A stretch of 64,000 bases of DNA from Chondrosia reniformis (taxonomy: Eukaryota; Porifera; Demospongiae; Chondrillida; Chondrillidae). Where the stretch lies: the NCBI GenBank assembly GCA_947172415.1, contig OX359197.1, forward strand, positions 2,232,001-2,296,000. Reading direction: 5' to 3'. A program made the translations under genes and the position numbers. Of the stretch, positions 1-10,738 are shown one piece after another (position 1 is the first letter of the stretch; the number at the start of each line of letters is the position of its first letter). The notes below the pieces were generated by a model. The model was not told where the DNA came from. It was given only the letters and a program-made list of their open reading frames with translations, and searched no databases.

Positions 1-774
1 CATAGGATACACCTAGAGTGACTGCCTATTTTAAGTAACTAAAGGAAGCAGCTCCAGATTCCCCCACTCATGCTTGCCTTTTGACAGTCATTAGGATAAA
101 GAGGAAGGAAGGGGCTTGGCTTCAAACTCTCCCAATATCATCTCTATACTTGTACAAGGAAGAAGATACCTTTGTGTCAGCCACACAAATATCATCCGTG
201 TGGAACCCGGCTGCTAGGAAACCTACAGCATACACTTCTGTAAGAGTCTGGGATGTCACTCTTGCCACTTGGCAATTGACGACCTCATCTAGAGATCACT
301 TGGACCTGTAAAGATCTTAGCACATACTTAAGCCGGCAGGAATTTGCAGCAAAGATTCGATGGGGTTACAGTCCTGCCTTGGAAGAGTGGCAGGGCATTG
401 GTTTGGGATGCCACGTGTTCTGCTACCTTTCTCCCATCTCATCTTGAATTGACTACCAGGGAAGGGGAGCTGTGGTGAATCAGGTTGAGCAAAGGAAAAA
501 GCCAAGGATACCAAGCTGACAACAACCCACCATTTTGTCTCATTGACAGTTAAAATCACTGGCTGTTTGGATCTGAGGCTGAGGTGTTCTTTCAAGAATT
601 TGACCAAAGAGGAGACAGGAGAACCCTGGCACATGACTTGTCAATACCCTTTACAGAGAATTTAAATATAATTACACTTACTTAGACTGTGTCCAAAAGA
701 GAACACATAATGAATTTGCTAATGTTGTTTTAGATAAAAGTGTTCATGAGAAGGCTAAGAAAACCAAATACAGA
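1..774. other. unassigned sequence, no supported gene
   Basis: This stretch is less AT-rich than its surroundings. Open frames exist on the plus strand (81-311) and minus strand (634-317), but neither shows a recognisable domain or a splice phase that joins to the Calx-beta exons. It could hold 3' exons of that gene or an old mobile element. Confidence 0.3.
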
Positions 775-880
775 GTGCCACACACTTTGGATTAGAACTG
801 TTTTTTGCTAGTGATTTCTTGCAAATGTGTGATTCCAGCTTGTCTACTCATAGCAAATGGTCACTACTCTTGTGTCAAAA
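775..880 (-). pseudogene. decayed duplicate of the 1270-1112 exon
   Basis: About 100 bases match 1121-1254 closely, including the shared run around cattccagcttgtctactca-like sequence at 829-849 and 1189-1209, but with internal deletions that break the reading frame. It looks like a tandem exon duplication in the Calx-beta gene that has since lost coding ability. Confidence 0.55.
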
Positions 881-1111
881 TGAACTCAAAAATTTAAATT
901 TAACTTTTGATGTATCAAAGAATGTTTATTAGGAAATACATAAATCTAAACTTATAATCATCCTACATCTCTCATGTAGAATGATAGCATGATTTTCAAT
1001 CAAGTACTTCAATGTGAACATTTTGCACCTCCCCAGACAAGATTCATGTGTATATACTTTCATTGACAACTAATTTGATGTAGGATTTCACAACAGTCCT
1101 ACGAAACTTAC

Positions 1112-4100
1112 TTCTTCTGTTTGCCACACATTTTGGATCAGAACTGTTTTCTGCTAATCTAATAGTGATTTCTTCCAAATGTGTGATTCCAGCTTGTCTA
1201 CTCATAGCAAATGTAACAGGTTCTGCATTCTCTTTGGTCACTATTCTTGTGCCAAAGAGAATGTTAACAGCTGCAAATGTCAGACAAGAAAGGACTGGAT
1301 GATCAACATTTATGCATCTACATATAGCGATATTAATACCTATTTAGAATAATGAAATATGCTTGAATTAACCATGCACATATGAAAAATCTAAGATATC
1401 ATTTTCCTACATGCTTTGCCTATTCTGTAAAAGAGCCTATAGAGGAACTAAACCTGAAGAGAGCCTTGGATGAAGATACAGGAGTCTTTTCTTCCTTCTT
1501 TCATCTCCTGGGTCAGACAGCCATTTCTGGGAATTCCACCCTTCATCAGTGATCCTGGGAGTCTTTGTTTTTTTCTTTATCTTTATCTTGATCTTCTGTG
1601 AATCCTTGGCATGCATGATAATCAAATTGCATTGCATTGAAATTTCAATTTATGAATTTATTGGGATTTTTACAAGAAATAAAATCAAAGCAGATTATTA
1701 GAATTGATCTAAATAATAACATTCCAGAGTATAAGAATGAGTTATTTTCAGAGCTTACGAGTATCTGTAATGGTGATGGTAACTTCATCATCACAAGGAT
1801 TGCTAGCAGCTGGATTGGTATCAAGTATAATCCTAAACGTTTCAGGCCCTTCACATCCTCGTGTATCATTCAGGATAGTTATACAAATTTCCTCAGATTC
1901 ACTATCATCCTCAAATATCAGTCTTTCAAATCCACTTCCACTGGCAGGTACAGGGATATACTCAAAATTAGCTAAAAATGATGTTAATATGTTAAAAATC
2001 TACATCAATCTCTTTAGGAGCAGTCATTTACAGAATATTTGCGGTGCTAGTAATAACAATGTCATACTCACGTGAAGCGAATCCTCGTCCCATTCTGGCT
2101 AATGTTTGGTAGCCCACAGAAAGTGGGTCACCATCATCAGGTTGTCTTGTTATATTGATACAGAACTGTCCATCTAACTCAGATACAGTAAATGATCTCT
2201 CAGTACCTTCAAAACAGACTGCATGACCGATAGGAAAAAAAATAATTGTATGCACTTTTGCAACAGGAAAACAAGTAAAATTGAATGGAATTATTTGAAT
2301 ACATATTAATGTTTTCTGTGATAGCTATGTAGATAGATGATTTGGCTAGCTGGTCATTCCGCTAAACTTTGAATGACATTTACTTAGCCTGAAACTTGGA
2401 AACTTTCAATATCAATCTAAACATTTCAATAATGTCACTGTTATTTTGCACCAATTGAGAATTGAATATATGATAACTAATGTACAGTTAACATGTCACA
2501 ACCATATTATGAGAGTTAAGGAAAGAAGACATTTGTATATACATGTGATGTCTGGCCTGGAAGTTCTGAGCAGGGAGGCTACAAACAATTAATTATTTGA
2601 AACAAACTAAGATGGCCAACTTTGTGTTAGAATAGTGATGTGCATTCATTTTCCATTTGTATAACTCTCGATTGGTGTCTGAGCCAGAGGGACAGGGTGC
2701 TACAGCATTCCCACATTTTCAGGTGGAAGCTAAGACATCCTTTATTCTAGAAACTAGCTTTAGCAGCTGGTTGGAGCAGTTTCAATACTTGTGGTCACAC
2801 AGCAGTCATGTATACAAAATATTTCATACCTAAACTTCTAAATTCTTCCTATATATGCACACATATAAAATCTAACTAATAAACATACTTACATAAAAAT
2901 GGCCACTCTATTGAACCATTTAGTAAACTAAATCCTACTTGTATTTATAATATGAAATTTCTGTCTGTTTAAATGATGTAAAATGTAAATAAAAAGGAAA
3001 TCTGTGAAATACCGTAGAACACATCCAAAATATCAGTGCTATAAGCTGATAATTCAAATACGTATAGTGCTATTGCTTAAAAAATGCACATGTAGGTCTA
3101 CTTAATACACAAAAGGGACTATACACACTCTGCAATAGGACTGTACATAGACATCTAAGTATGTATGTATATGACTATAGGGGAAGTACGTACTAGTACA
3201 TACAATAGTCATATCTTATAACATCTCATTAATATACCAGTTCTTCTATTACAAATTAATAATTAAAAGCATATAAGATTTCAATCTGAGTGTCTTGAAA
3301 CTCTGTTTCTTATTTTCCCAAAGAATTATGTAATGAGAATCAGGGATAAGGAGTGTCTACAAAAGTAGTCACCAGCCAAGGATACAGCAAAATCTGATAT
3401 TTTATTGACAACCAACATGGCCAAAATGCCTAACAAATGTCCACACAACCAACTGCACATCTATTAGATACTGTAATAGTATATACGTACGTACGTACAT
3501 ACATACATACCAAGATGAAGCATACAAAAATATGTAGATATCAAATATATGATAACAGAATGTACCGATATTTTCACTATAAATAACAACATCCACTGGA
3601 GACTAGATAACAGATACTGCCTGGTTCTTAGCAACATCTATCTGTCCTATAATAAACTGAAACTCAGACTTCATACAACCTAAAAATTTGAATTAAGTTA
3701 TGTATGTAATACGTACGTAAGTACAGTAAAATTGTTATAAACTAAAGGGTCAGCGCATGTTTATAAGCTAATCAGTTAGTGAACAACAAGAGACACCCAG
3801 TGGAGACAACCTAACCTCAATCCAAGCCTTAGGAGTCCCACGGTTGCTTTCCCACATGTGCCCTGACTAAGTTGGCTATGCTCTAATTATTTCACTAACA
3901 AACTAATCCATCTCTAATCAGTGAGCTGAACCACAACAATTAGGTTGGCTCACAGTGACTGCACCCAGCTATTGTTTGCATGCTCACTTACCATAAAGAT
4001 ATCTGATATGTATTCATGACAACTAATTTACATTTACAAGCATAAATGTGTACATTTATCATGCAATACTAAATAAGCAGTTGTTATTAGATATCAATAA

Positions 4101-6698
4101 TCTAAAACACCATTTTCCTATATAGGCATAGGTAACTTGAGGCTAAAGAAAAATACTTAAAATAGACTGTTTTCTTAGACATAATAATTTGGGAAAACCT
4201 ATAGCCATACAGCTCTTTCTGGAAATTCCATCCTATATCAATGAATTTTAGGTCTTTTGTCCTATTCTCTTCTTCTCTAAGTCCAGAGCTCTACGTAAGT
4301 GCTAAATTCACATATCTAATATACACATTTTTTGGTATGTACGTATATACTGTCACAATATATACAGCATTTTCTTGTCTTGCCCTCAGATGTGATAAAA
4401 AAAAACTGGATAAGTTTCTATAGAGCCTACACAATTGCATAAATTAGAAGTGACCATTCTTCTATACTACATATACGTAGATGAATAGACATGAATATCT
4501 CTCTATTCACTCTAAGAGCAAAAGGGAGTCATAGAAAAGTGATCACATATATGAAAACCAGATGGTCAGGTCAAGCGATACTGGTCTAATTCAATTTATA
4601 AGAATCAAGCTTCAATGGCTTAATATTCAACTTCTAAGGCAAAAACCAACACTACAAAGCAAATTGTTCATTTGACTATCATTTCCATATGACACCACAT
4701 AAGCTAAAAACAGATAGGATGGACTCTTATGTGAATCAAAATCTTAGTCACTCTATAGAGTACAGTACTACTATATGAAAAATTGTCATATTTGAGGTAT
4801 TTGAGGGGAAGAGTAACTTCTTAACTACCAAAGCATTAATAGTTAGGCATTCACACAGTCTTGGAATTCAACAAATGACTATGAAATTCAATCTCCATTC
4901 AAAATATTCAATGAGAAAGGCCTATTGCAATCATAGAAGGATGTATAGTCCCTTACCAATTCAAAGCACACAATCATTGAGCAAGTACCTGGGTGTGAGG
5001 TTACTCTATAACCTTTAGTACAAACAAGCCTAACCAAAAGTTCTAATTATGTCTACATACGTATATACTTTAGTGACTTCTTCTGAATGCTTAAATAAAA
5101 GCTTTTTACACACACCAGTACATCAAAGAGGTATACATTACAAATAGCAATGCATGAAAAGCTTTAAGGAATAAGTTAAGAGTACATAAAGTCACTAAAG
5201 CATTGGAATTAACTCAAAAAGTAATGAAGAAAACACAGTAGAACCTGTGCAAGCTATATATATCACATGAATAAGGTCCATGTGGTCACCTCCAATTACA
5301 ACAGCAAAAAGTGTATATATATAATAGACCCTATATAGTATTTCTGTATAATGCCACTACCTCTCTAGTTTAGCTGGCCCCAAGCTGACCGCATTACACA
5401 GGTTTCACTGTACATTCAGAAAAGTCTTTGTACTCCATCTGTGTACATCATTAGGGTCATCACACCAATGAATTATTATGCACATGGGCTATGCAATATA
5501 GATGTACATTTGTCTTATGGTTTAGGTCTTTTCATTGTCTTAGCCGTGTTTAATGATTGGCTAAAGGTTTTCCAAAAATTTGAAAGAAGAATGTTAAGAA
5601 AAAATAGGCGAACTTTAAGATCTAAAGCCAATCTTAAAGCATCGACATCATTATCATTGAATTATGGATATTACCCCTGAGTTTGAGTGGCTAGTCTGCC
5701 AAAACTTCCATCATATGCCATACTGCTGAGTCCTAACAAGGACGAAACAGCTTTCTATGGTTCAACCATCTTTTTGAGTGGCTAAGGGGAGACTCTGGTT
5801 CCCATCAAGCGAACTTCAGTTCCACCCATTAGCTCATTACACTCCTCCAGGAGACATGAGTGGGCAGGGGTAATATCCAGAGTTCAATGATGATGAGAAG
5901 AATACTAAATGGAATTATTTGCAATCTCTTTAATTTTCTCCCACACTGTTAATATGTGCTGGGGTTCCATCCCAATTTGTTGCAGAGTTTGCATCACCGA
6001 ACATAACTAAACATATACAACTATCAAAACAACAATATTATAGAAAGAGATATATGTCATGTCTAAGAATTTCATACATTCAGCAACGTGACTAAAAGTT
6101 CTGAAAGTCTGATTCTACACAAAATCTAGACTATATAGGTACACCATTATGGTTTGGTCTGGCTCGCTAGACTAGGAAGCCCTGCTAACTATTCAGACTA
6201 TAAATTACTTTGTAGGCTGGAATTCATAAACCCAATAAATTAACACAATTTTCAGACCACACTCTGCACTCTGGACTTCTTGTGCTTCTCGGCTTAACGG
6301 TCAAATCATAGAGTCATTACTTGGTATATACTAAATTGATCAGAGACAATAAAACTAATAACGGTTATAATATAAATTCTTCCACGAAGACTTAAAACTA
6401 CGTACTTTACTTTCAAGGCAGTTAAAAAGCTTCAAAAGTAGAACCATTAAAAACTTGAGCTAAAGATAATATCCTATGTAAACGAATAGACCATGCGGAG
6501 ATAGCTATACACGATACTATATGCACCCTATTTTTGAAGAGACACTGCCCTTTACTCCCGGAATCGTAGGGATAAAACCACTATACCAATTTGGCATTGT
6601 TGTGTTTCCAATATTAAGGGGTACTTACTTGTACTATATCCTACTGACAGGGTCAGCAAGAAGATGCTGAACTTTAAGAGCTGAGGAAGATCAGTCAT
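1112..6698 (-). CDS. secreted Calx-beta domain protein, 3' end not found
   Basis: Exons on the minus strand: 6698-6629 (start codon, 23 codons, hydrophobic signal peptide around KFSIFLLTLSVG), 2218-2072, 1971-1759 and 1270-1112. Every junction has AG/GT signals and every exon enters and leaves in phase 1, so they join in frame. Exons 2218-2072 and 1971-1759 together make one Calx-beta fold: residues FTVSELDGQFCINI, then IPVPASGSGFERLIFEDD, EEICITILNDT and VTITITDT. Calx-beta domains bind calcium and repeat in adhesion proteins, including sponge aggregation factors. The last exon begins a further repeat (VNILFGTRIVTKENAE). The gene probably runs on to the left, possibly past the window edge. 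A candidate exon at 3679-3566 fits the phase but has an in-frame TAG. Family assignment is fairly sure; exon set is incomplete. Confidence 0.65.
3566..3679 (-). pseudogene. possible broken exon of the Calx-beta gene
   Basis: This stretch has an AG acceptor before 3679, a GT donor after 3566 and a phase-1 to phase-1 length like the neighbouring exons. It reads CMKSEFQFIIGQIDVAKNQ and, after an in-frame TAG at 3605-3603, SPVDVVIYSENIG. Either it is a decayed exon that is skipped, or the match in phase is chance. Confidence 0.25.
5589..5900 (+). repeat. fold-back repeat carrying a hammerhead-like motif, copy 1
   Basis: The element has inverted ends of about 32 bases: a segment reading tcattgaattatggatatta near 5655 and its near complement ending near 5896. 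A second copy lies at 56000-56290 with its inside in the opposite orientation. The left flank (actttaagatctaaagccaa) is shared on the same side in both copies. It sits in the long intron of the Calx-beta gene. Confidence 0.7.
5717..5761 (+). ncRNA. hammerhead ribozyme relic
   Basis: Read 5' to 3': helix I left arm GCCATA (5717-5722); core CTGCTGA (5723-5729; consensus CTGATGA, one change); helix II GTCC/GGAC around loop TAACAA (5730-5743); GAAA (5744-5747); a short CAGCTTTC segment; then TATGGT (5756-5761), which pairs with all six bases of the left arm (one G-T pair). The expected cleavage site is after C5755. The second copy of the repeat keeps CTGATGA but has AAAA for GAAA, so the ancestor of both had a full core. 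Helix III is minimal, as in hammerheads that work as dimers. Activity of this copy is doubtful. Confidence 0.6.
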
Positions 6699-9345
6699 GG
6701 CGCCTTGTTAGTAAACGCCAAACCAAAGAAATCCCCTTCTACGCTCTGTATACTCCCAGGTCTGACTAGTACTAGGCTTAAATTGAGAGTGCTATTCAGA
6801 TGGCATTGTTTAGTGCCTAATGCGATAATAATATTCATTGCCTGCAGCTGATATTCATAGCCACATCTATATGAATTCGCTACGTGTGCTATTGTAAGGC
6901 ACATCGTATCAGGTGAAACCTTTTAAATCCTAACCCAGAGTATAACTTTTTTATAGCAATCCATTTTCTTGATTTGCTGCAGAGTAGTAACAGCTGATTT
7001 AGATAGGAATTCTTTAAAATATGCAAAGTTCACATTGTTTAATTACATGAGAACAATGTAAACTGAAGCCATGTGTGTGAGGTAGGTATAGTTAGACCTG
7101 TGAGATCAAAGAGCTTCTGTAACCATACTTAGTGTATGTTGATATTAGAATCCCTATACAAGCATGTAAGAACATTGTTTAGCTATTTAATCAAATGTAA
7201 TAGGGGAGTTAATAACACTAAAGCCTTGGCAAAGTAATGATATATATAGTACCTCCCAGCAGATGATTTATTTACATCTTCTTGCAATTGGTTACATAGG
7301 CTATTTTTATGGTATATTTAAATAATAATGGTACTATAATAGCTGTGATAAATATCTTATTAAATTATAACCATTACTTCTAAATGGAAGTTACAGTTAT
7401 GGTATAAATATTATGATTCTACAATACTATATAGCTATAATTTTACTTCCATTTTAAAAGCACAATATTTAATAAGTGGAATTATAACATTTACCAAATA
7501 GAATGGATGACACCAGTGTTTAAACATTTCTGAGAAACTAAATCTCTATTTTTAAAAATAAGAATGTATTCCTACGTACGCGTGGTTAGTAATATATATA
7601 TAGCCCAGTGCCCAGTTTGATATGTACATACCATATACATATATATATATATACATTGAAATGGGATGATTACATTGTAAACAAGTCTATGATATGTTGG
7701 AAATAATCCTTCCGGCTGGGAGATTACTATGCCAGCCCAACCAAAGTGGCTCACTCCCCACCAACCAAAGTGGCTCACTCCCCACCCACCAAAGTGGCTC
7801 ACTCCCCACCCACCAAAGTGGCTCACTCCCCACCAACCAAAGTGGCTCACTCCCCACCAACCAAAGTGGCTCACTCCCCACCAACCAAAGTGGCTCACTC
7901 CCCACCAACCAAAGTGGCTCACTCACCACCAACCAAAGTGGCTCACTCACCACCAAAGTGCAACATACTGGTGTGCCCTAAGTAGGGCAAAAGAGAGCTA
8001 CTGTCCAGGCTGATTTGTGTTTTTTGACAATTTTGTCATCTTGTATTGGATTACTGGGAAGCTATCATTGCACATTCATTATATGTACTTTGCATACTGT
8101 ATATACAAGAATATAATTGACCAAAATGATTGAGATCATGCAGGACACAACAAGGTTGATGAATATAACTAAGATCATTCATAATTAATCTAGCCCCTTG
8201 TCACTCTCTCAGTCTCATATGTATATAAGTAAAGTATAATATGTCTTCTAAATTTTCAATCATAATTTGCATCATCTCTCTCAATATATGGATATATTGT
8301 TTGTTAATTTATACTCTGTGATTTAAATGTGTATATCCAATCACAACTATATGTTTTTCAGCTAAAAGTAACAGATGGAGTTCATTGGATGTATTGTTTA
8401 TACACGTTAACTTTTAAGATTTACCTATTAGCTGGTCTTTATCCTGTACAATATATACGTATCTTAATTTTTTGGCTGATAGTTTGCTAAGTTCTATAAT
8501 GACATAAAAGTTTAACACATTCCACACAGAGTATGTACGTATTTGCATTAGAGCTTTTAGAGTTAGCATTGCATTATAGAAAGCACTTCATGTATATGAC
8601 CTATACATGGTATTAGGAAAGCTGAGTCAAGTAGGTAGCTATAGAATAGGTACAGACATGCGTATACGTATATCCTAGAAATAAAACATTTTATGCAATA
8701 TTAATGCTTCAATGTTTCTTTGCATGTTCTTGCATTCCTTGAACTACTTACGTATTGCGGTTTATTTTATACTGTACCAGGGTTTCCAGTAAATGTATGC
8801 TGGAACACAATCCAAATGGTATGTACATAGCTACGTATGTATGTGTGTATATATACTGGTCCAAAGTTCAAACCAACCAATTTCAACATGGCCATGGTGC
8901 GTTGCAGACATATGTACATGTTGAACAAGAGGTAGTATAAGCCTCATAGTATACACCACAAGAAGCTTACAAATATAAATTTTTATTTATTAACAAATCC
9001 TTACACTAAAACAGGCAATATTGATTTACTAGTGTGTCACTATGAATAGCAGTTTACCTGAAAAGGTCCAAATGCCCAGATATATTAATCATATTCATAT
9101 ACCTGACTATATAAGGTCATATGTGTGACTTGACAGGAACATCATTGGCAGGTGATATCATAATTTTCTAAGGCTTTTTCCCACCATGTCATTTATGTGG
9201 TCAGACACGTACACAATTGGGAAGCCATTTATGGGCCCCTTTATATAAAATCCAGCAGCAAGGTGGTTCCTTAATAGTTCAAGTTAATTTGTACATGTGA
9301 TATTGAAGAGGTTGTATTTTTATTAGAAGTTATATCAGTTGGGAG
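6699..9345. other. intergenic region between divergent genes
   Basis: It separates the start codon of the minus-strand Calx-beta gene (6698) from the plus-strand secreted-protein gene (9346) and so should hold both promoters. I see AT-rich sequence and the minisatellite at 7737-7965, but no core promoter element I would defend. Confidence 0.5.
7737..7965. repeat. 24-bp minisatellite, about 9 copies
   Basis: The unit is aaagtggctcactcccca plus ccaacc or cccacc, repeated without spacers. Because 24 is a multiple of three, frames stay open on both strands and produce false octapeptide-repeat proteins such as (AHSPPTKV)n. Confidence 0.9.
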
Positions 9346-10260
9346 ATGATGAGTACAGCGTTTAGAAACTGCCTTTTTCTTGCCTTTGGCCTTCTTGCAC
9401 TGATGGCAAGTGATGGAGTGAACTCCTTACTTCCGTGTAAAGCTTACAATGGAGATGTTTACTTGGTGAAGCTTAAAAATAACGTGCCTCATGAAGTTGC
9501 CATAGAAATGACTCGTAAGTCAGTATTGTGGAATTTCCAAAGCATTTCAAAAGCTAAACAAGCTTTCTTGGTTCAACCGAGTTTTGGTGGACAATTTGAG
9601 AAAGGAATTGATTATCAATATGGTTGCTGCCTGCTAGGAAGATTTAGATGGGATACAATTCAAAGAGTAGGTCATCATAAATTAAACATTCATACGTATA
9701 TGTAGTAAATACAATTTCAGCATTAACTCCTATATGTTATAAAAGGTATGCAGGGAAAAGAAACAGTATATTTCAGATATATCTGCTATCAATGAGACAA
9801 TTAGAGGTAGTGGAATCCTTGCTACAATACGTTTTGCTCATGATAAAATTATGGCTATTGAAGATCAGGCAAGGAGATGGAGAGAGAACTTTCTGAGCAA
9901 GATAAATGATACTCTCACAATTTGTTCTGGAAAAGTTATTGACGAAATTCACTTTTACAGACAACCATTGGTTTTGCAGCAGTTCAAACTCTTCCTTATT
10001 AGAACTGGTGATGAAGATGTAATTAATCTTCATGAAAGAATGAGTAATTTTACAAGTATAGAAGGCTTTCATTATGAACAGACATCCACAGAGGAACTGT
10101 TGTTTGGTATATTACACATAATGAGTAACAGATTCAGCATTGGAAAGGTAATTGTGTATACATATGATTAATACCACAAAATAAAGTATTTATATGTAGT
10201 ATATATCTATTTAATCAACCTATACATTATATCCTTCAAAAATTTTAACATCACTCATTT

Positions 10261-10343
<83 letters not shown>

Positions 10344-10475
10344 AGTGCCCATGCATGTACATACATTAAGGTGTAGATAAATGCTAACCAGTTAATTTGA
10401 ATTAATTTTCTTTAGATCTGTCAAGATGAAAACATAATCTTGGTAGCTCCATTTACAAGAAGAAGATTCAACTAG
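9346..10475 (+). CDS. secreted protein of unknown function, three exons
   Basis: Exons 9346-9666, 9746-10147 and 10416-10475 (stop TAG) join in phase 0 to give 260 residues. The first 27 residues are a clear signal peptide (NCLFLAFGLLALMASDG). The mature chain starts LLPCKAYNGDVYLVKL and has few cysteines and no further membrane segment. The middle exon is rich in charged helical sequence (AIEDQARRWRENFLSKI) and has one NFTS glycosylation site; the end is APFTRRRFN. An alternative second-exon acceptor lies at 9753, but 9746 keeps the frame. I do not recognise the family. The stop lies only about 260 bases before the YJU2 start on the same strand, so the spacer is also the YJU2 promoter region. 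Confidence 0.6.
10262..10341. repeat. AT then ATT microsatellite
   Basis: A run of (AT)n turns into (ATT)n inside the second intron of the secreted-protein gene. Confidence 0.9.
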
Positions 10476-10738
10476 CATATGAACATGTAATTCAGGAAAT
10501 GAACACCATAACCCTGTACACATTTAGTCATCATTTCTAACCAATTGAAATATTTAAATGAACATATGTTTGTGACATTTGAGCGTGGAAAATTGTTATT
10601 TGGTCTGATTGACTAATTCATTAGGCATATATAGCTAATTCATAACAAGACTAATTAATATGCCTTAACTTAATCACAGTACATTTGTTCTAACAGATAC
10701 ATTTGGGCGTTTAAATAAGCGCCTCTTCTGCAAACAAA

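Larger units (their letters stand above)
2219..6628. other. long intron region of the Calx-beta gene
   Basis: Apart from the candidate exon at 3679-3566 and the fold-back repeat at 5589-5900, this 4.4 kb is AT-rich, with TACGTA/GTAC-rich simple sequence around 3480-3510 and no frame that looks coding. Confidence 0.5.

Noticed and set aside
81-634. Two frames near the left edge, plus 81-311 and minus 634-317
   Set aside because: No domain, no matching splice phase and no conserved motif; kept only as an unassigned stretch.
7737-7965. Possible CRISPR-like array
   Set aside because: The units are contiguous with no unique spacers, and the genome is eukaryotic.
7572-8013. Five overlapping frames encoding octapeptide or similar repeats
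   Set aside because: They are open on both strands only because the minisatellite period is 24 bases.
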